In this document: positions 49,205 through 62,040 of the stretch, one piece after another | How the letters are laid out: each line of letters opens with the position of its first letter | Numbering within the stretch: position 1 is the stretch's first letter | Source: Nipponacmea schrenckii | Taxonomy: Eukaryota > Mollusca > Gastropoda > Lottiidae | Assembly: GCA_030562195.1 (NCBI GenBank) | Contig: JAUJPP010000012.1 | Coordinates: 8,804,001-8,868,000 of the forward strand | Direction of reading: 5' to 3' | Length of the DNA stretch: 64,000 bases | Translations under genes and position numbers: made by a program | Notes under the pieces: generated by a model | What the model saw: the letters and a program-made list of their open reading frames with translations, nothing else | What the model was told of the DNA's origin: nothing | The model's database searches: none

Positions 49205-49305
49205 CTGTAAAAGAAAGATATTATCAATTAGTCTATTAATTCTTAAACATTGTTAATATATGAAGCAGGCAAGTAAACTTACACTAAGCCAACATACAAC
49301 CACTT

Positions 49306-49690
49306 TAATGATCATATAATGTATTTAGCAGCTACTGTAATGATCATTTAATCTATTTAGCAGCTATTGTAATGATTATATAATGTATTTAGCAGCTATT
49401 GTAATGATCATTTAATCTATTTAGCAGCTGTAGTAATGATCATTTAATCTATTTAGCAGCTGTTGTAATGATCAAATAATGTATTTAGCAACTACTGTAA
49501 TGATCATATAATGTCTTTGCAGCTATTGTAATGATCAAATAATGTATTAAAGAGCTAATAAAATGATCATATAATGTATTTAACAGCTACTGAAATGATT
49601 TAATGTAAATAGATGTAAATGTAATGTATTTAACAGCTATTGTAATGATCATAATTATGATCTTTTAAGCAGCTATTGTTATGATCATAT
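49306..49690. repeat. 32-bp satellite array, left part
   Basis: About twelve diverged copies of a 32-bp unit containing ATCATATAATGTATTTAGCA followed by GCTATTGTAATG. It starts about 100 bp upstream of CASK exon 49127-49204. It is interrupted on the right by the Tc1-like element. Confidence 0.9.
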
Positions 49691-49691
49691 A

Positions 49692-50794
49692 CTGAACATC
49701 ATTGAAAACGCACCACATGTAAATTTTGAAATAAGGCAATAGAATCTTTTGGAAATGGAAAATTAATGGTGGGAATTGTGATAATAACACAGTAGATCGT
49801 AAATAACGCTCTACAGTAAAAAACGGATCGTTCGAACACATCATCTAACACATCACATGAAAACAACAAAATTCATGCACATCTTACACGAAGGACACAA
49901 ATTGCATGCAGAAAGCATCCTGTTCAGGGGTATAAATGACCTTCGGCACAAAACCATTTACATTTTCGCATTACTTTCGTAAGTAAAGTTTTTTCACCAT
50001 GCTAAGATTGTCACCAGAGGAACGAGAACGGGCCTTGGGTATGTTGCAGGTCGGTGCTTCAAGTAGAAACATTGCACGACGATTTGGGTGTCATCATTCG
50101 ACCATTCTGAGGCTTGCTAACAGATACCAACAAACAGGAACCAGTAGGGACCGGCAACGCCCAGGTCAGGCACATGTTACCACCCCTCGTCAAGATCGAG
50201 ACATTGTACAGTGCCATATTCGGGATCAAACCTTGTCCGCTGCCAGAACCGCCAACAATGTCCAGGGTCAACGTGGTTTGATCAGCGCTTCCACCGTCCG
50301 ACGCAATCTCCGTGCGGCAGGGTTACGTTGTCGACGCCCTTACGTTGGACCCATCCTGACTGACAGGCATCGCCGTGAACGCTGACAATGGGCTGAACAG
50401 CATCGTGTGTGGTTGTTACGACGTTGGCATGGTGTTTCGATACAGTATCTGGCTAACAACAACATTCCTCTACTTCATTGGCCTGCATTGTCACCAGATT
50501 TGTCACCCATCGAACACTTGTGGGATTACATCGGCCAACGCCTCGCAGTTCGTCCGCAGATCAACAACCTTGGGGAACTCAACAATGCCTTGCAGCAAGA
50601 GTGGAATGCAGTGCCTCAGGACTTTATTCAGAGACTTATCCGTTCAATGAGGAGACGTTGCACAGCATGTGTTGCTGCTAACGGAGGTCATACACGCTAC
50701 TGACTTTCCATTTTGACCCCATCTTTATTTCACTGTCAGCTGCATTAAATCTTCACTGTTTTGCTTGATTGTTTTTTGCTTCTGTTCTTTATCA
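49692..50794 (+). mobile_element. Tc1-like transposon, internally deleted, inserted in the satellite
   Basis: The left terminus ATCATTGAAAACGCACC follows a TA at 49690-49691. The right terminus has been lost here but survives in the duplicated copy ending at 55545, again followed by TA. 49999-50385 encodes the helix-turn-helix half (RLSPEERERALGML, GASSRNIARRFG, SRDRQRPGQ) and 50407-50703 the C-terminal end (PLLHWPALSPDLSPIEHLW to CTACVAANGGHTRY). A stop near 50382 and loss of the middle with the first two catalytic Asp residues make it inactive. Confidence 0.9.
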
Positions 50795-51195
50795 TATAAT
50801 GTATTTAGCAGCTATTGTAATGATCATATAATGTATTTAGCAGCAATTGTAATGATCATATAATGTATTTATGTAATGACCATATAATGTATTTGGCAGC
50901 AATTGTAATGATCATATAATGTATTTATGTAATGATCATATACTGTACTGTAATGTATTTAGCAGCTATTGTAATGATCATATAATGTATTTATGTAATG
51001 ATCATATAATGTATTTAGCAGCTATTGTAATGCTCATATATTCTATTTATGTAATGATCATATGATGTATTTATCAGCTATTGTAATGATCATATAATGT
51101 ATTTAGCAGCTATTGTAATGATCATATAATATATTTAGCAGCTACTGTAATGATCATTTATGATCACAGGATATATTTAGCTTCTGTAATGATTA
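50790..51195. repeat. 32-bp satellite array, right part
   Basis: Same unit as at 49306-49690, with many shortened units of the form ATGTATTTATGTAATGATCAT. It is the continuation of the array beyond the Tc1 insertion. Confidence 0.9.
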
Positions 51196-51199
51196 AATA

Positions 51200-51960
51200 A
51201 TATAGAAAATATTTTTCGATTGGTCTGATTTTTAATAGGGTTCATCCTTGAGTGTTTAGAAACACTCACGCTAAATTTCATTAAAATCCATCCAGAAACC
51301 AGCTCTCTATCTTGTCCACAAAGAATTCAAGAACAAGGGAAATAACTCATATTAAATATTTTTCAATTAATCTAATTTTCAATAGGGTTCATCCTTGGGT
51401 TATAACAAACACTCAAGTTACGTCAAAATCCATCAAAAATCCAGCTCTCTATCGTGTCCACATAGAATTCAAGAACAAGGGCAATAACTCATAGAAAATA
51501 TTTTTCGAATGGTCTGATTTTTAATAGGCTTCATCATTGGGTGATTACAAAGACTCACACCAAGTTTCGTCAAAATCCATCAAGAAACCAGCTCTCTATC
51601 TTGTCCACAAAGAATTCAAGAACAAGGGAAATAACTCTAAATAATATTTTTCGATTGGTCTGATCTTTAATAGGGTCTATCCTTGAGTTATAAAAACACT
51701 CACACCAAGTTTCATCAGACAGACACATTAATGTGTGGGTGTATAAAAATCAACAAAGAACTGTAGCCTGCATTGCGGATACAACAAATGTGGACGGACG
51801 GACAGGGGCGACGACAATATACGTCCACATGTCCATGTGGGCGTATAAAAAATCAGCAAAGAACTGTAGCCTATAGAGTGGGTACAAACAAATGTGAACG
51901 GACCAATGAGCGATTACAATATACACCCCAAATAAATTTGTAGGCGTATAGCAAAACTGT
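51200..51960. repeat. Dispersed tandem-module repeat with three tail copies
   Basis: About four modules of roughly 140 bp (TTTTTCGATTGGTCTGAT, AGGGTTCATCCTTG, AAAATCCATCAAGAAACCAG). Then come three tail modules ending GGGTGTATAAAAA, GGGCGTATAAAAA and AGGCGTATA. Each of the last two tails carries GAACTGTAGCCT and a GGACGGACAGGGGCGACGAC-like segment. Confidence 0.85.
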
Positions 51961-54900
51961 AGGATACCATCTTAGAAGCATAAATAAATATAGTCTATAA
52001 ATTCTACCCCAATCACACATTAAATTTGTCATCAAATTAACTCTTACTAGAAAATTGTAAGGATATGTAATAGATTGTATATTAATAGACAATGGTGTTT
52101 CAGTCAGTATTACAAGTGATTGTGTCTAGTCTACAGATAAAATGTCTGACAGCTTAAAATCAAGTGATTTTCAGATGTTATTATTGTGATGAACATCAAT
52201 ATGTTATTGCCCATCAATCACAAACCAGTAAGCTCAACTTGTATCAAGATGGGAATCTGTAATAGACTTGGTCACGAACAACACATTGATTGCTGATTGG
52301 ATGAATTGATCTAGAGTCTTGAGGGCAATCTCATTCCAGAAGAGAATATTTAAATAACAGGTCCAATGAACAGGGAAATGGTAAAATAAACTCTCTTCTA
52401 CTAGAGACTGTTTAAGATAGTACTCCAAGATAATACAAACTTTGTCTACCATTAATTATTTACCTAGACTTTCAAGTCATGAGTATAGCTTAGCTTAAGA
52501 AAGCAATCAAAATGTTCTTAATTACCAAGATTGACAGAAAGAAAAATTGTATGATAAAATATGAGACCTAACAGCAACAAAGCCAATTTGGAGATGTTTC
52601 CAGTAAATGGCATTGGACATTTTACAGTTTCCAATATACAGCAACCAATGCTATTCAGTAAAATATCTATTGCTCTTATTGAAATAAACCTAAGACAAGG
52701 CAGTTATCTAAAGCATCATTTCTCCAAAGAGGAACACGATTTCAAATAAATTCACATATTGAAACATTATGTTTCTATGATCTAAATTTAAATTTTCATC
52801 CCAGACAGTTTTGAAACCAAGAGACTACTAATGGAAAGCAATTTATTTTCACAAACTGTATATTACAGCTAAATTTCACAATTTTATCTACATGAAAATA
52901 TTCTGAGTCCAAGTTTGTTATTGATTATCTGCCAAACCAGATAACAAACTAATATATCAACACAAAAAACTTTTCAAACATGAAAATTAGCTAACTTCAG
53001 ATTGACTTGTAGTGAAAAATGAGCTTTATTATCAACGCCACAGATGAGGGCGTCGTGCTCCTTGTCTGCTTATCTTAAAAGTTTTTATTTCTGAAAATAA
53101 TTTATGTTTTTCTATTCAAGAATATTTTTATTTTAATTTGAATGGAAAGTTGTGTAAGAATTCAACTGAATATTGGGTTAGTTTGAAGTCACATATCATC
53201 TGTGACAATAAGATCAGCCCATTGTTAAGTCAATAACTTCGTTTGAAAGTTTAAACCAGGATTCAATCAACTGAAATTAAAATAACCAAGTTTATTTAAA
53301 CTGACAAATAAAACTACAGATTCCACGTCTGGAACATTTTCTGGAAATATAATTGAAAATTTGATTTGTCAACAATCTTGAATGGGTGTGTTGATCTAGC
53401 TTAAGATTTGATTCTAGGATAAATCAAAATGAAATCTATAGAGTTTTGAATCTTAGTTTCACCTTGCTCCATTGCAGACAAGAAAAAAGTGCATTTTTAT
53501 TCAGATTTCAAGCCCCTTTGAGTGCTGCATGTCGAAGAAATGGCTTTCCACTGCAGAATAAACTTCAGATTTGGGATCAAATGTCATGATAAAACACAGA
53601 AAATGTCACATTTCCTTTACATTTTTCTGTTAGCTTTTATCAACATCTTCTTGATTTGAAATTTAAAAATTATTCCAGATACATATATCCAGAAATACAA
53701 CAATTTCAATTAAGTTTTTTTTTATATTAAGTAGTTTTCTTTCCATGTCTATGTAAATGTCAAATTAAAACCACTGGTAAAATGAAGCCAATTTTGCCAT
53801 GATGAATATGGAATTCTTCTGTCTACATTTTTCTAAATTCAAATTTCACTCACAATCAATTCAATATAAGATGAAGCTAAAATGTAAATGTAATATGTAC
53901 AAAAAAAAAATAATCAGACTTTCAATTCCTTTTATACTTAATTTGACACAATATTTAACACATTTTAGCAGTTCTTGTGATTGCTCAATGAAGAGAAAAT
54001 AACTGCTTTCATTTGAACATCCGCTGATTGGCAAATGTATTAAAGTATTTTAAAAGTCTGATGGTGTATCTTAGTTGAAATTCTGGTAACCATGGTTACT
54101 TTTCATTTTAGTTCATAAAACACTCCAATTGCAGCAATAATCAGGACGTATTTTCTGTCTTCTAGCATAAAACTTACAAAAATACATAGAATCATTCACT
54201 GACCAAGAACTTTCATGATTGAACCAACTTTGTATCTCTCTTTAGTAGAAACTAAAAGTTTTCAGTAAATATTCAGATATTGATCTTTAAGAATTCCTAA
54301 TAATATTGATTGAAGATCAAAGAATCATTTTTAGCTCAAAATGCATCAGAACAACCTTTTTAAAGAAGATGTAGATAGCTTGTCCATAATGTTACAGTTT
54401 CTGTTGAACATCATGACTTATCTAGAATACACAATGTACATATTTTTTGGATGCTTATAATAATATAATAAAATATCAAATAGTCCAGTGCTTGAAAGGT
54501 AAAGAACTTTAAAACTACATATGTTCTGTCAATTCAAACAATCTACCCTAACTAAAAGTTCTGTTTAATTCTCATTGATAATACTTTAAATATTATATAA
54601 TTGGCATTATTGCACCTGAAATTCTTTTCTAATGTTTCAAGGTTGACTTATCAGTTATTATAATGACTGCAGTAATAATGAACAATAAGATTTCACATTT
54701 TAGGGAAAATTGTAAGTTATCCAGATATTGCCCAGACAAAATAATGGACAATTTAAATATAGCTAATGGCAAGTTAACTCATTACAGTCAGCTATCAAAT
54801 TATAACATTCTATTGTAACCCAATATATAATCAAACTTTGGATTGCAGGCATAATATTATCAGAGTTATTTAATGAGAAAATTTGTCTCGTAAATTAATG

Positions 54901-55097
54901 CCAAATGTCATCTGAATTTTAGCCTCATTTGTAATTGCAACAGTACTGTTTTGAATGCCTTTTATTTTAAATGAAAAGATGAAACACATCTTACTGAACC
55001 GTAACTTCAGCTACTTAAAGAGACACAATCTTGATTTTTAGGGGTCGTTTTGGGCCTTTGTTACATTTAAACAGTTCTCAGAAATACTCAGGCTACA

Positions 55098-55545
55098 GAT
55101 CTGGCTAACAACAACATTCCTCTACTTCATTGGCCTGCATTGTCACCAGATTTGTCACCCATCGAACACTTGTGGGATTACATCGGCCAACGCCTCGCAG
55201 TTCGTCCGCAGATCAACAACCTTGGGGAACTCAACAATGCCTTGCAGCAAGAGTGGAATGCAGTGCCTCAGGACTTTATTCAGAGACTTATCCGTTCAAT
55301 GAGGAGACGTTGCACAGCATGTGTTGCTGCTAACGGAGGTCATACACGCTACTGACTTTCCATTTTGACCCCATCTTTATTTCATTGTCAGCTGCATTAA
55401 ATCTTCACTGTTTTGCTTGATTGTTTTTGCTTCTTTTCTTTATCAAACATTGGTCTACACAAATATGTAAAATTTACATAGATTGCTCATTTCTGCTCTT
55501 AGAAATCCACAATTCTAGGGGCGGTGCGTTTTCAATGATTTTCAG
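55098..55545 (+). mobile_element. Tc1-like fragment created by the tandem duplication
   Basis: Begins abruptly at ATCTGGCTAAC with the same C-terminal transposase sequence as 50447-50703. It keeps the full 3' end with the terminus GGTGCGTTTTCAATGAT, followed by TA. It shows how the 3' end of the copy at 49692 once looked. Confidence 0.92.
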
Positions 55546-56033
55546 TATATAATGTATTTAGCAGCTACTGTAATGACCATATAATGTATTTATGTAATGA
55601 TCATATAATGTATTTAGCAGCTATTTTAATGATCATATAATGTATTTAGCAGCTATTGTAATGATCATATAATGTATTTAGCAGCAATTGTAATGATCAT
55701 ATAATGTATTTATGTAATGACCATATAATGTATTTGGCAGCAATTGTAATGATCATATAATGTATTTATGTAATGATCATATACTGTAATGTATTTAGCA
55801 GCTATTGTAATGATCATATAATGTATTTATGTAATGATCATATAATGTATTTAGCAGCTATTGTAATGCTCATATATTCTATTTATGTAATGATCATATG
55901 ATGTATTTATCAGCTATTGTAATGATCATATAATGTATTTAGCAGCTATTGTAATGATCATATAATGTATTTAGCAGCTATTGTAATGATCATATAATAT
56001 ATTTAGCAGCTACTGTAATGATCATAAAATGTA
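55546..56033. repeat. 32-bp satellite array in unit 2
   Basis: Same units and the same higher-order sequence of short and long units as 50790-51195, including the odd TATTCTATTTATG unit, so it is a true copy. It is longer at its left end. Confidence 0.9.
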
Positions 56034-56038
56034 TGAAT

Positions 56039-56117
56039 GCCTGCATTGCGGATACAACAAATGTGGACGGACAGGGGTGACGACAATATACGTCCACATG
56101 TCCATGTGGGCGTATAA
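56039..56117. repeat. Single tail module of the dispersed repeat in unit 2
   Basis: From GCCTGCATTGCGG to GGGCGTATAAAAA, matching 51765-51848. The preceding modules of unit 1 are absent here. Confidence 0.85.
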
Positions 56118-59100
56118 AAAATCAGCAAAACTGTGGGATACCATCTTAGAAGCATAAAGGAAACGGATGAAAATATAGTCTATAAATTCTACCCCAATCA
56201 CACATTAAATTTGTCATCAAATTAACTCTTACTAGAAAATTGTAAGGATATGTAATAGATTGTATATTAATAGACAATGGTGTTTCAGTCAGTATTACAA
56301 GTGATTGTGTCTAGTCTACAGATAAAATGTCTGACAGCTTAAAATCAAGTGATTTTCAGATGTTATTATTGTGATGAACATCAATATGTTATTGCCCATC
56401 AATCACAAACCAGTAAGCTCAACTTGTATCAAGATGGGAATCTGTAATAGACTTGGTCACGAACAACACATTGATTGCTGATTGGATGAATTGATCTAGA
56501 GTCTTGAGGGCAATCTCATTCCAGAAGAGAATATTTAAATAACAGGTCCAATGAACAGGGAAATGGTAAAATAAACTCTCTTCTACTAGAGACTGTTTAA
56601 GATAGTACTCCAAGATAATACAAACTTTGTCTACCATTAATTATTTACCTAGACTTTCAAGTCATGAGTATAGCTTAGCTTAAGAAAGCAATCAAAATGT
56701 TCTTAATTACCAAGATTGACAGAAAGAAAAATTATATGATAAAATATGAGACCTAACAGCAACAAAGCCAATTTGGAGATGTTTCCAGTAAATGGCATTG
56801 GACATTGGACATTTTACAGTTTCCAATATACAGCAACCAATGCTATTCAGAAAAATATCTATTGCTCTTATTGAAATAAACAAGACAAGGCAGTTATCTA
56901 AAGCATTATTTGTCCAAAGAGGAACACGATTTCAAATAAATTCACATATTGAAACATTATGTTTCTATGATCTAAATTTAAATTTTCATCCCAGACAGTT
57001 TTGAAACCAAGAGACTACTAATGGAAAGCAATTTATTTTCACAAACTGTATATTACAGCTAAATTTCACAATTTTATCTACATGAAAATATTCTGAGTCC
57101 AAGTTTGTTATTGATTATCTGCCAAACCAGATAACAAACTAATATATCAACACAAAAAACTTTTCAAACATGAAAATTAGCTAACTTCAGATTGACTTGT
57201 AGTGAAAAATGAGCTTTATTATCAACGCCACAGATGAGGGCGTCGTGCTCCTTGTCTGCTTATCTTAAAAGTTTTTATTTCTGAAAATAATTTGTTTTTC
57301 TATTCAAGAATATTTTTATTTTAATTTGAATGGAAAGTTGTGTAAGAATTCAACTGACTATTGGGTTAGTTTGAAGTCACATATCATCTGTGACAATAAG
57401 ATCAGCCCATTGTTAAGTCAATAACTTCGTTTGAAAGTTTAAACCAGGATTCAATCAACTGAAAATTAAAATAACCAAGTTTATTTAAACTGACAAATAA
57501 AACTACAGATTCCACGTCTGGAACATTTTCTGGAAATATAATTTGATTTGTCATCAATCTTGAATTGGTGTGTTGATCTAGCTTAAGATTTGATTCTAGG
57601 ATAAATCAAAATGAAATCTATAGAGTTTTGAATCTGAGTTTCACCTTGCTTCGTTGCAGACATGAAAAAAGTGCATTTTTATTCAGATTTCAAGCCCCTT
57701 TGAGTGCTGCATGTCGAAGAAATGGCTTTCCACTGCAGAATAAACTTCAGGTTTGGGATCAAATGTCACATTTCCTTTACATTTTTCTGTTAGCTTTTAT
57801 CAACATCTTCTTGATTTGAAATTTAAAAATTATTCCAGATACATATATATCCAGAAATACAACAATTTCAAACAAGTTTTTTTATATTAAGTAGTTTTCT
57901 TTCCATGTCTATGTAAATGTCAAATTAAAACCACTGGTAAAATGAAGCCAATTTTGCCATGATGAATATGGAATTCTTCTGTCTACATTTTTCTAAATTC
58001 AAATTTCACTCACAATCAATTCAATATAAGATGAAGCTAAAATGTAAATGTAATATGTACAAAAAAAAATAATCAGACTTTCAATTCCTTTTATACTTAA
58101 TTTGACACAATATTTAACACATTTTAGCAGTTCTTGTGATTGCTCAATGAAGAGAAAATAACTGCTTTCATTTGAACATCCGCTGATTGGCAAATGTATT
58201 AAAGTATTTTAAAAGTCTGATGGTGTATCTTAGTTGAAATTCTGGTAACCATGGTTACTTTTCATTTTAGTTCATAAAACACTCCAATTGCAGCAATAAT
58301 CAGGACGTATTTTCTGTCTTCTAGCATAAAACTTACAAAAATACATAGAATCATTCACTGACCAAGAACTTTCATGATTGAACCAACTTTGTATCTCTCT
58401 TTAGTAGAAACTAAAAGTTTTCAGTAAATATTCAGATATTGATCTTTAAGAATTCCTAATAATATTGATTGAAGATCAAAGAATAATTTTTAGCTCAAAA
58501 TGCATCAGAACAACCTTTTTAAAGGAGATGTAGATAGCTTGTCCATAATGTTACAGTTTCTGTTGAACATCATGACTTATCTAGAATACACAATGTACAT
58601 ATTTTTTGGATGCTTATAATAATATAATAAAATATCAAATAGTCCAGTGCTTGAAAGGTAAAGAACTTTAAAACTACATTTGTTCTGTCAATTCAAACAA
58701 TCTACCCCAACTAAAAGTTCTGTTTAATTCTCATTGATAATACTTTAAATATTATATAATTGGCATTATTGCCCCTGAAATTCTTTTCTAATGTTTCAAG
58801 GTTGACTTATCAGTTATTATAATGACTGCAGTAATAATGAACAATAAGATTTCACATTTTAGGGAAAATTGTAAGTTATCCAGATATTGCCCAGACAAAA
58901 TAATGGACAATTTAAATATAGCTAATGGCAAGTTAACTCATTACAGTCAGCTATCAAATTATAACATTCTATTGTAACCCAATATATAATCAAACTTTGG
59001 ATTGCAGGCATAATATTATCAGAGTTATTTAATGAGAAAATTTGTCTCGTAAATTAATGCCAAATGTCATCTGAATTTTAGCCTCATTTGTAATTGCAAC

Positions 59101-59254
59101 AGTACTGTTTTGAATGCCTTTTATTTTTAAATGAAAAGATGAAACACATCTTACTGAACCGTAACTTCAGCTACTTAAAGGGACACAATCTTGATTTTTA
59201 GGGGTCGTTTTGGGCCTTTGTTACATTTAAACAGTTCTCAGAAATACTCAGGCT

Positions 59255-61690
59255 CTAAGAAAACCGCAAAATACCTTGAAATATACCTCAAACAAAAAAT
59301 TTCATTTTTTATTTTTTTTCCGTGCTGTACGCGGCTAGTCTCCAGTCAGTCTGAAAATTGTGTTTCCTGTTGACAAAGTCTACAATTGAAAATGCGTTGT
59401 AGTCTATTTATATATAGATGACCGCTATTGCACAAGGATAACTCTTTGATTATCAAGACGAACTGTTTTCCAATATGGCGGGACGTTCGTAATATCTTAA
59501 GACATTATGATTTTTCAAACACGGATAATTATGGATACACATGGATTTGAAGGCTCAAATTTCAAAGGTAAGCTCTGTAGACTATTTCTGATTAGCTAAG
59601 CAAAAGATTTTGTGTTTGAGGCTGTCGGATGATTGTCCGAAACAAGGTATGGTGTCTGGTTGATATCCAGTCCCAGAAGCAAATACTCAGAGTATGGATA
59701 CGAACACAATTCACTTCTACTATTATCAATTGTATCAATAATCCCATACCAGGCACTGTACATTTTCTTTTTTCAAGCCTAAAAACAGCCAAATGCATTG
59801 TAGAGTAAATGGAATAAAAATTCAACAAGATCACACTTCCAAATCTTGCAACCTCAAGTTAAATAACAATGACATTTAATATCATTGATGATTAAATAAA
59901 AGCATGGAATTTTTGCTATTTATCTCTTAGTTTAACATACATTTGAAATTGATTTCAATTAATATCAAGACATAGAAATTGCCATTTCCCTTCAAGTCAG
60001 CTGTAGTTAGATGATAAAATAAAAACGTTGTAGATGTCATTTAATGCCACTTTTACTGAACGAATCTAATGTAGTTATGTAACATACTTTTTTATGAGAT
60101 AATGAGAAAGGAAGGAGAAAATTCTATATACTTTTTCCAATTTGCAACATTAGCAGCTACTGACCACTTAATTATGTGAAATAATATTTGAGCAGCTGTT
60201 GAAGCGTCAGTTTGCTAATGATTACATAATCATAATGCCATATTAATTGAGAGTTCAGGGAATACCACACTTTAGGTTAGCTACAATCAGAGTTGTATGC
60301 AAACCATAATTGAGACATGTTAAAATGACAAATGACAAATAGATACATATTGTAGATTATTACATCAAGATGAGCTAATCTACAAATTCTAACAATAAAC
60401 ATACATTTAGATTCAGACCTTGTTATTGTGGCACCTTGAAACACCAGTCACATGTTCACACTGTTTTAACCTCTGTTCTTGTAATTTCAATATCCATAGT
60501 AAGGCACATAGGCGTACCATAGTACGTTCATGCCTTCCATTTAGATAGTGATCAACAGGATTCGAACTCATTCTGGTACCATGTAGGTTCCGATCGTAAG
60601 ACTTACTTTTCAGAACACTTTGATAACAATAACACAAATCCACTGATTTCCAACAATTATAGGCTGAAGTAATTTTATTATATAGTTTTTCTAGAGACAA
60701 ACAGAAACACTGAAAAAGGACCATGTCATTAAGAGAAATATTCCAAAATCTGGTGAAAATTCTTTCATCTGCTTTACATACTGCATTAAAGTCAATCTTT
60801 TCTATTCAACAGTTCGTCATTTTCTTCAAGGAATTAACTTTTATGGCTTTCACACGAGTTCCCACAGACATTACTCGGATAATAAAACAAATTCAAATTG
60901 AAGACATAGATATTTATTGGCTTTCAGCTTTCCTAACACTTGGCATCAACAGATTTCACTGGCTAAACGAACATTTCACTTTAGACTGTTGACATTATCT
61001 GTCATTGGTTTGGAGAGTATTTTATTGAACACCAACATCACGACAAGTCGATTAATGATTTTGTAGATTTGGTTAGAGATTAACTCAAATAATTTACACC
61101 AATTCAAACTTTCTGTATCTAATATATTACATAAATTGACCGTGGGTCAAATAAGTTATATTAACCATTACGATAGTTGCAATAAAGCATCAAAATTCAT
61201 AAACCTCAGCAAACTCATAGCAACATATTGGATGTAATGCACAGTGAGATAGATCCCTAGGAATTATGCACAATCCCTCATCAATGATCACTATCAAACT
61301 ATTTTATCTTCCTTTCTCTATTCAATGAAATAATGAGTCATACCATAGGAATAACATTTAAAGATAAAACCTGAACATCTGCAGTGAAATTACCAATATA
61401 ATATTACCAAACATAAATTTTATAGCTGAATAAAATCTCTAATGAGTATTTCTACTCATAAAATCATTCAAGAAATTCAAAAACTTGGCCTTCATAAAAT
61501 AACATCAATAGTATTAAAACATTAATATTATGATGCTCATTACATGTTATTGTTTAAAGATACAAAGTGCATATGTATATAAAATATACTTTAAACATTC
61601 TCAAGAAACATGCAAACATTTTGCCTGAAAAATATGGTGTTAACAATTACTTACAAAACATCTTCTCTTTAATGACTATTGTTATTTTAA
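59255..61690. other. Probable CASK 5' intron, no exon recognised
   Basis: AT-rich sequence. The frames 59592-59834, 60413-60724 and 60723-60992 have no family features. ATGGCGGGACG at 59474 reaches a stop within six codons. Confidence 0.5.
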
Positions 61691-62040
61691 CTATTTGTAA
61701 ACATTCAGCCTGATCATAATTCAACTTGTGGACTATTCTGATTATAAGTTCATGTAAACATTCAACTTGTGGACTATTCTGATTATAAATACTTGTAAAC
61801 ATTCATCTTGGGACTATCCTGATTATAAATACTTGTAAACATTCATCTTTGGACTATTCTGATTATAAATACTTGTAAACATTCATTTTGGGACTATCCT
61901 GATTATAAATACTTGTAAACATTCATCTTGGAGACTATCCTGATTATAAATACTGTAAACATTCATCTTGGGACTATCCTGATTATAAATACTTGTAAAC
62001 ATTCATCTTGGAGACTATCCTGATTATAAATACTTAAAAC
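61690..62040. repeat. Minisatellite of about 40-46 bp units
   Basis: Eight copies of CTTGTAAACATTCATCTTGG followed by ACTATCCTGATTATAAATA, the central ones nearly identical. Confidence 0.92.

Larger units (their letters stand above)
50449..55094. repeat. Segmental tandem duplication, unit 1
   Basis: Holds the Tc1 C-terminal part, satellite, modular repeat and about 3.1 kb of otherwise unique sequence. The unique part (51945-55094) recurs nearly unchanged at 56123-59254. No gene is seen in it; the 72-codon minus-strand frame at 52234-52452 is repeated only because the DNA is. Confidence 0.93.
55098..59254. repeat. Segmental tandem duplication, unit 2
   Basis: Direct copy of unit 1. The unique part is offset by 4185 bp from unit 1; the transposon part is offset by 4652 bp. 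The difference arises because unit 2 lacks most of the modular repeat and differs in satellite length. Both units end at ATACTCAGGCT, which fixes the breakpoint. Confidence 0.93.

Noticed and set aside
49306..51195. Regular 32-bp repeats resembling a CRISPR array
   Set aside because: Units are head to tail without unique spacers, diverge gradually, and lie in an intron-rich animal locus. It is a satellite.
52234..52452. A 72-codon minus-strand frame found identically at 56419-56637, suggesting a conserved protein
   Set aside because: Its identity is explained by the tandem duplication of the DNA; nothing else supports coding.
59474..59571. ATGGCGGGACG and a later ATG followed by GTAAGC, as a possible first exon
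   Set aside because: The first frame stops within six codons and the second has no supporting features or downstream partner.
60413..60992. Opposed frames of 103 and 89 codons
   Set aside because: No recognisable domain, start context or splice partners; CASK kinase motifs were looked for and not found.
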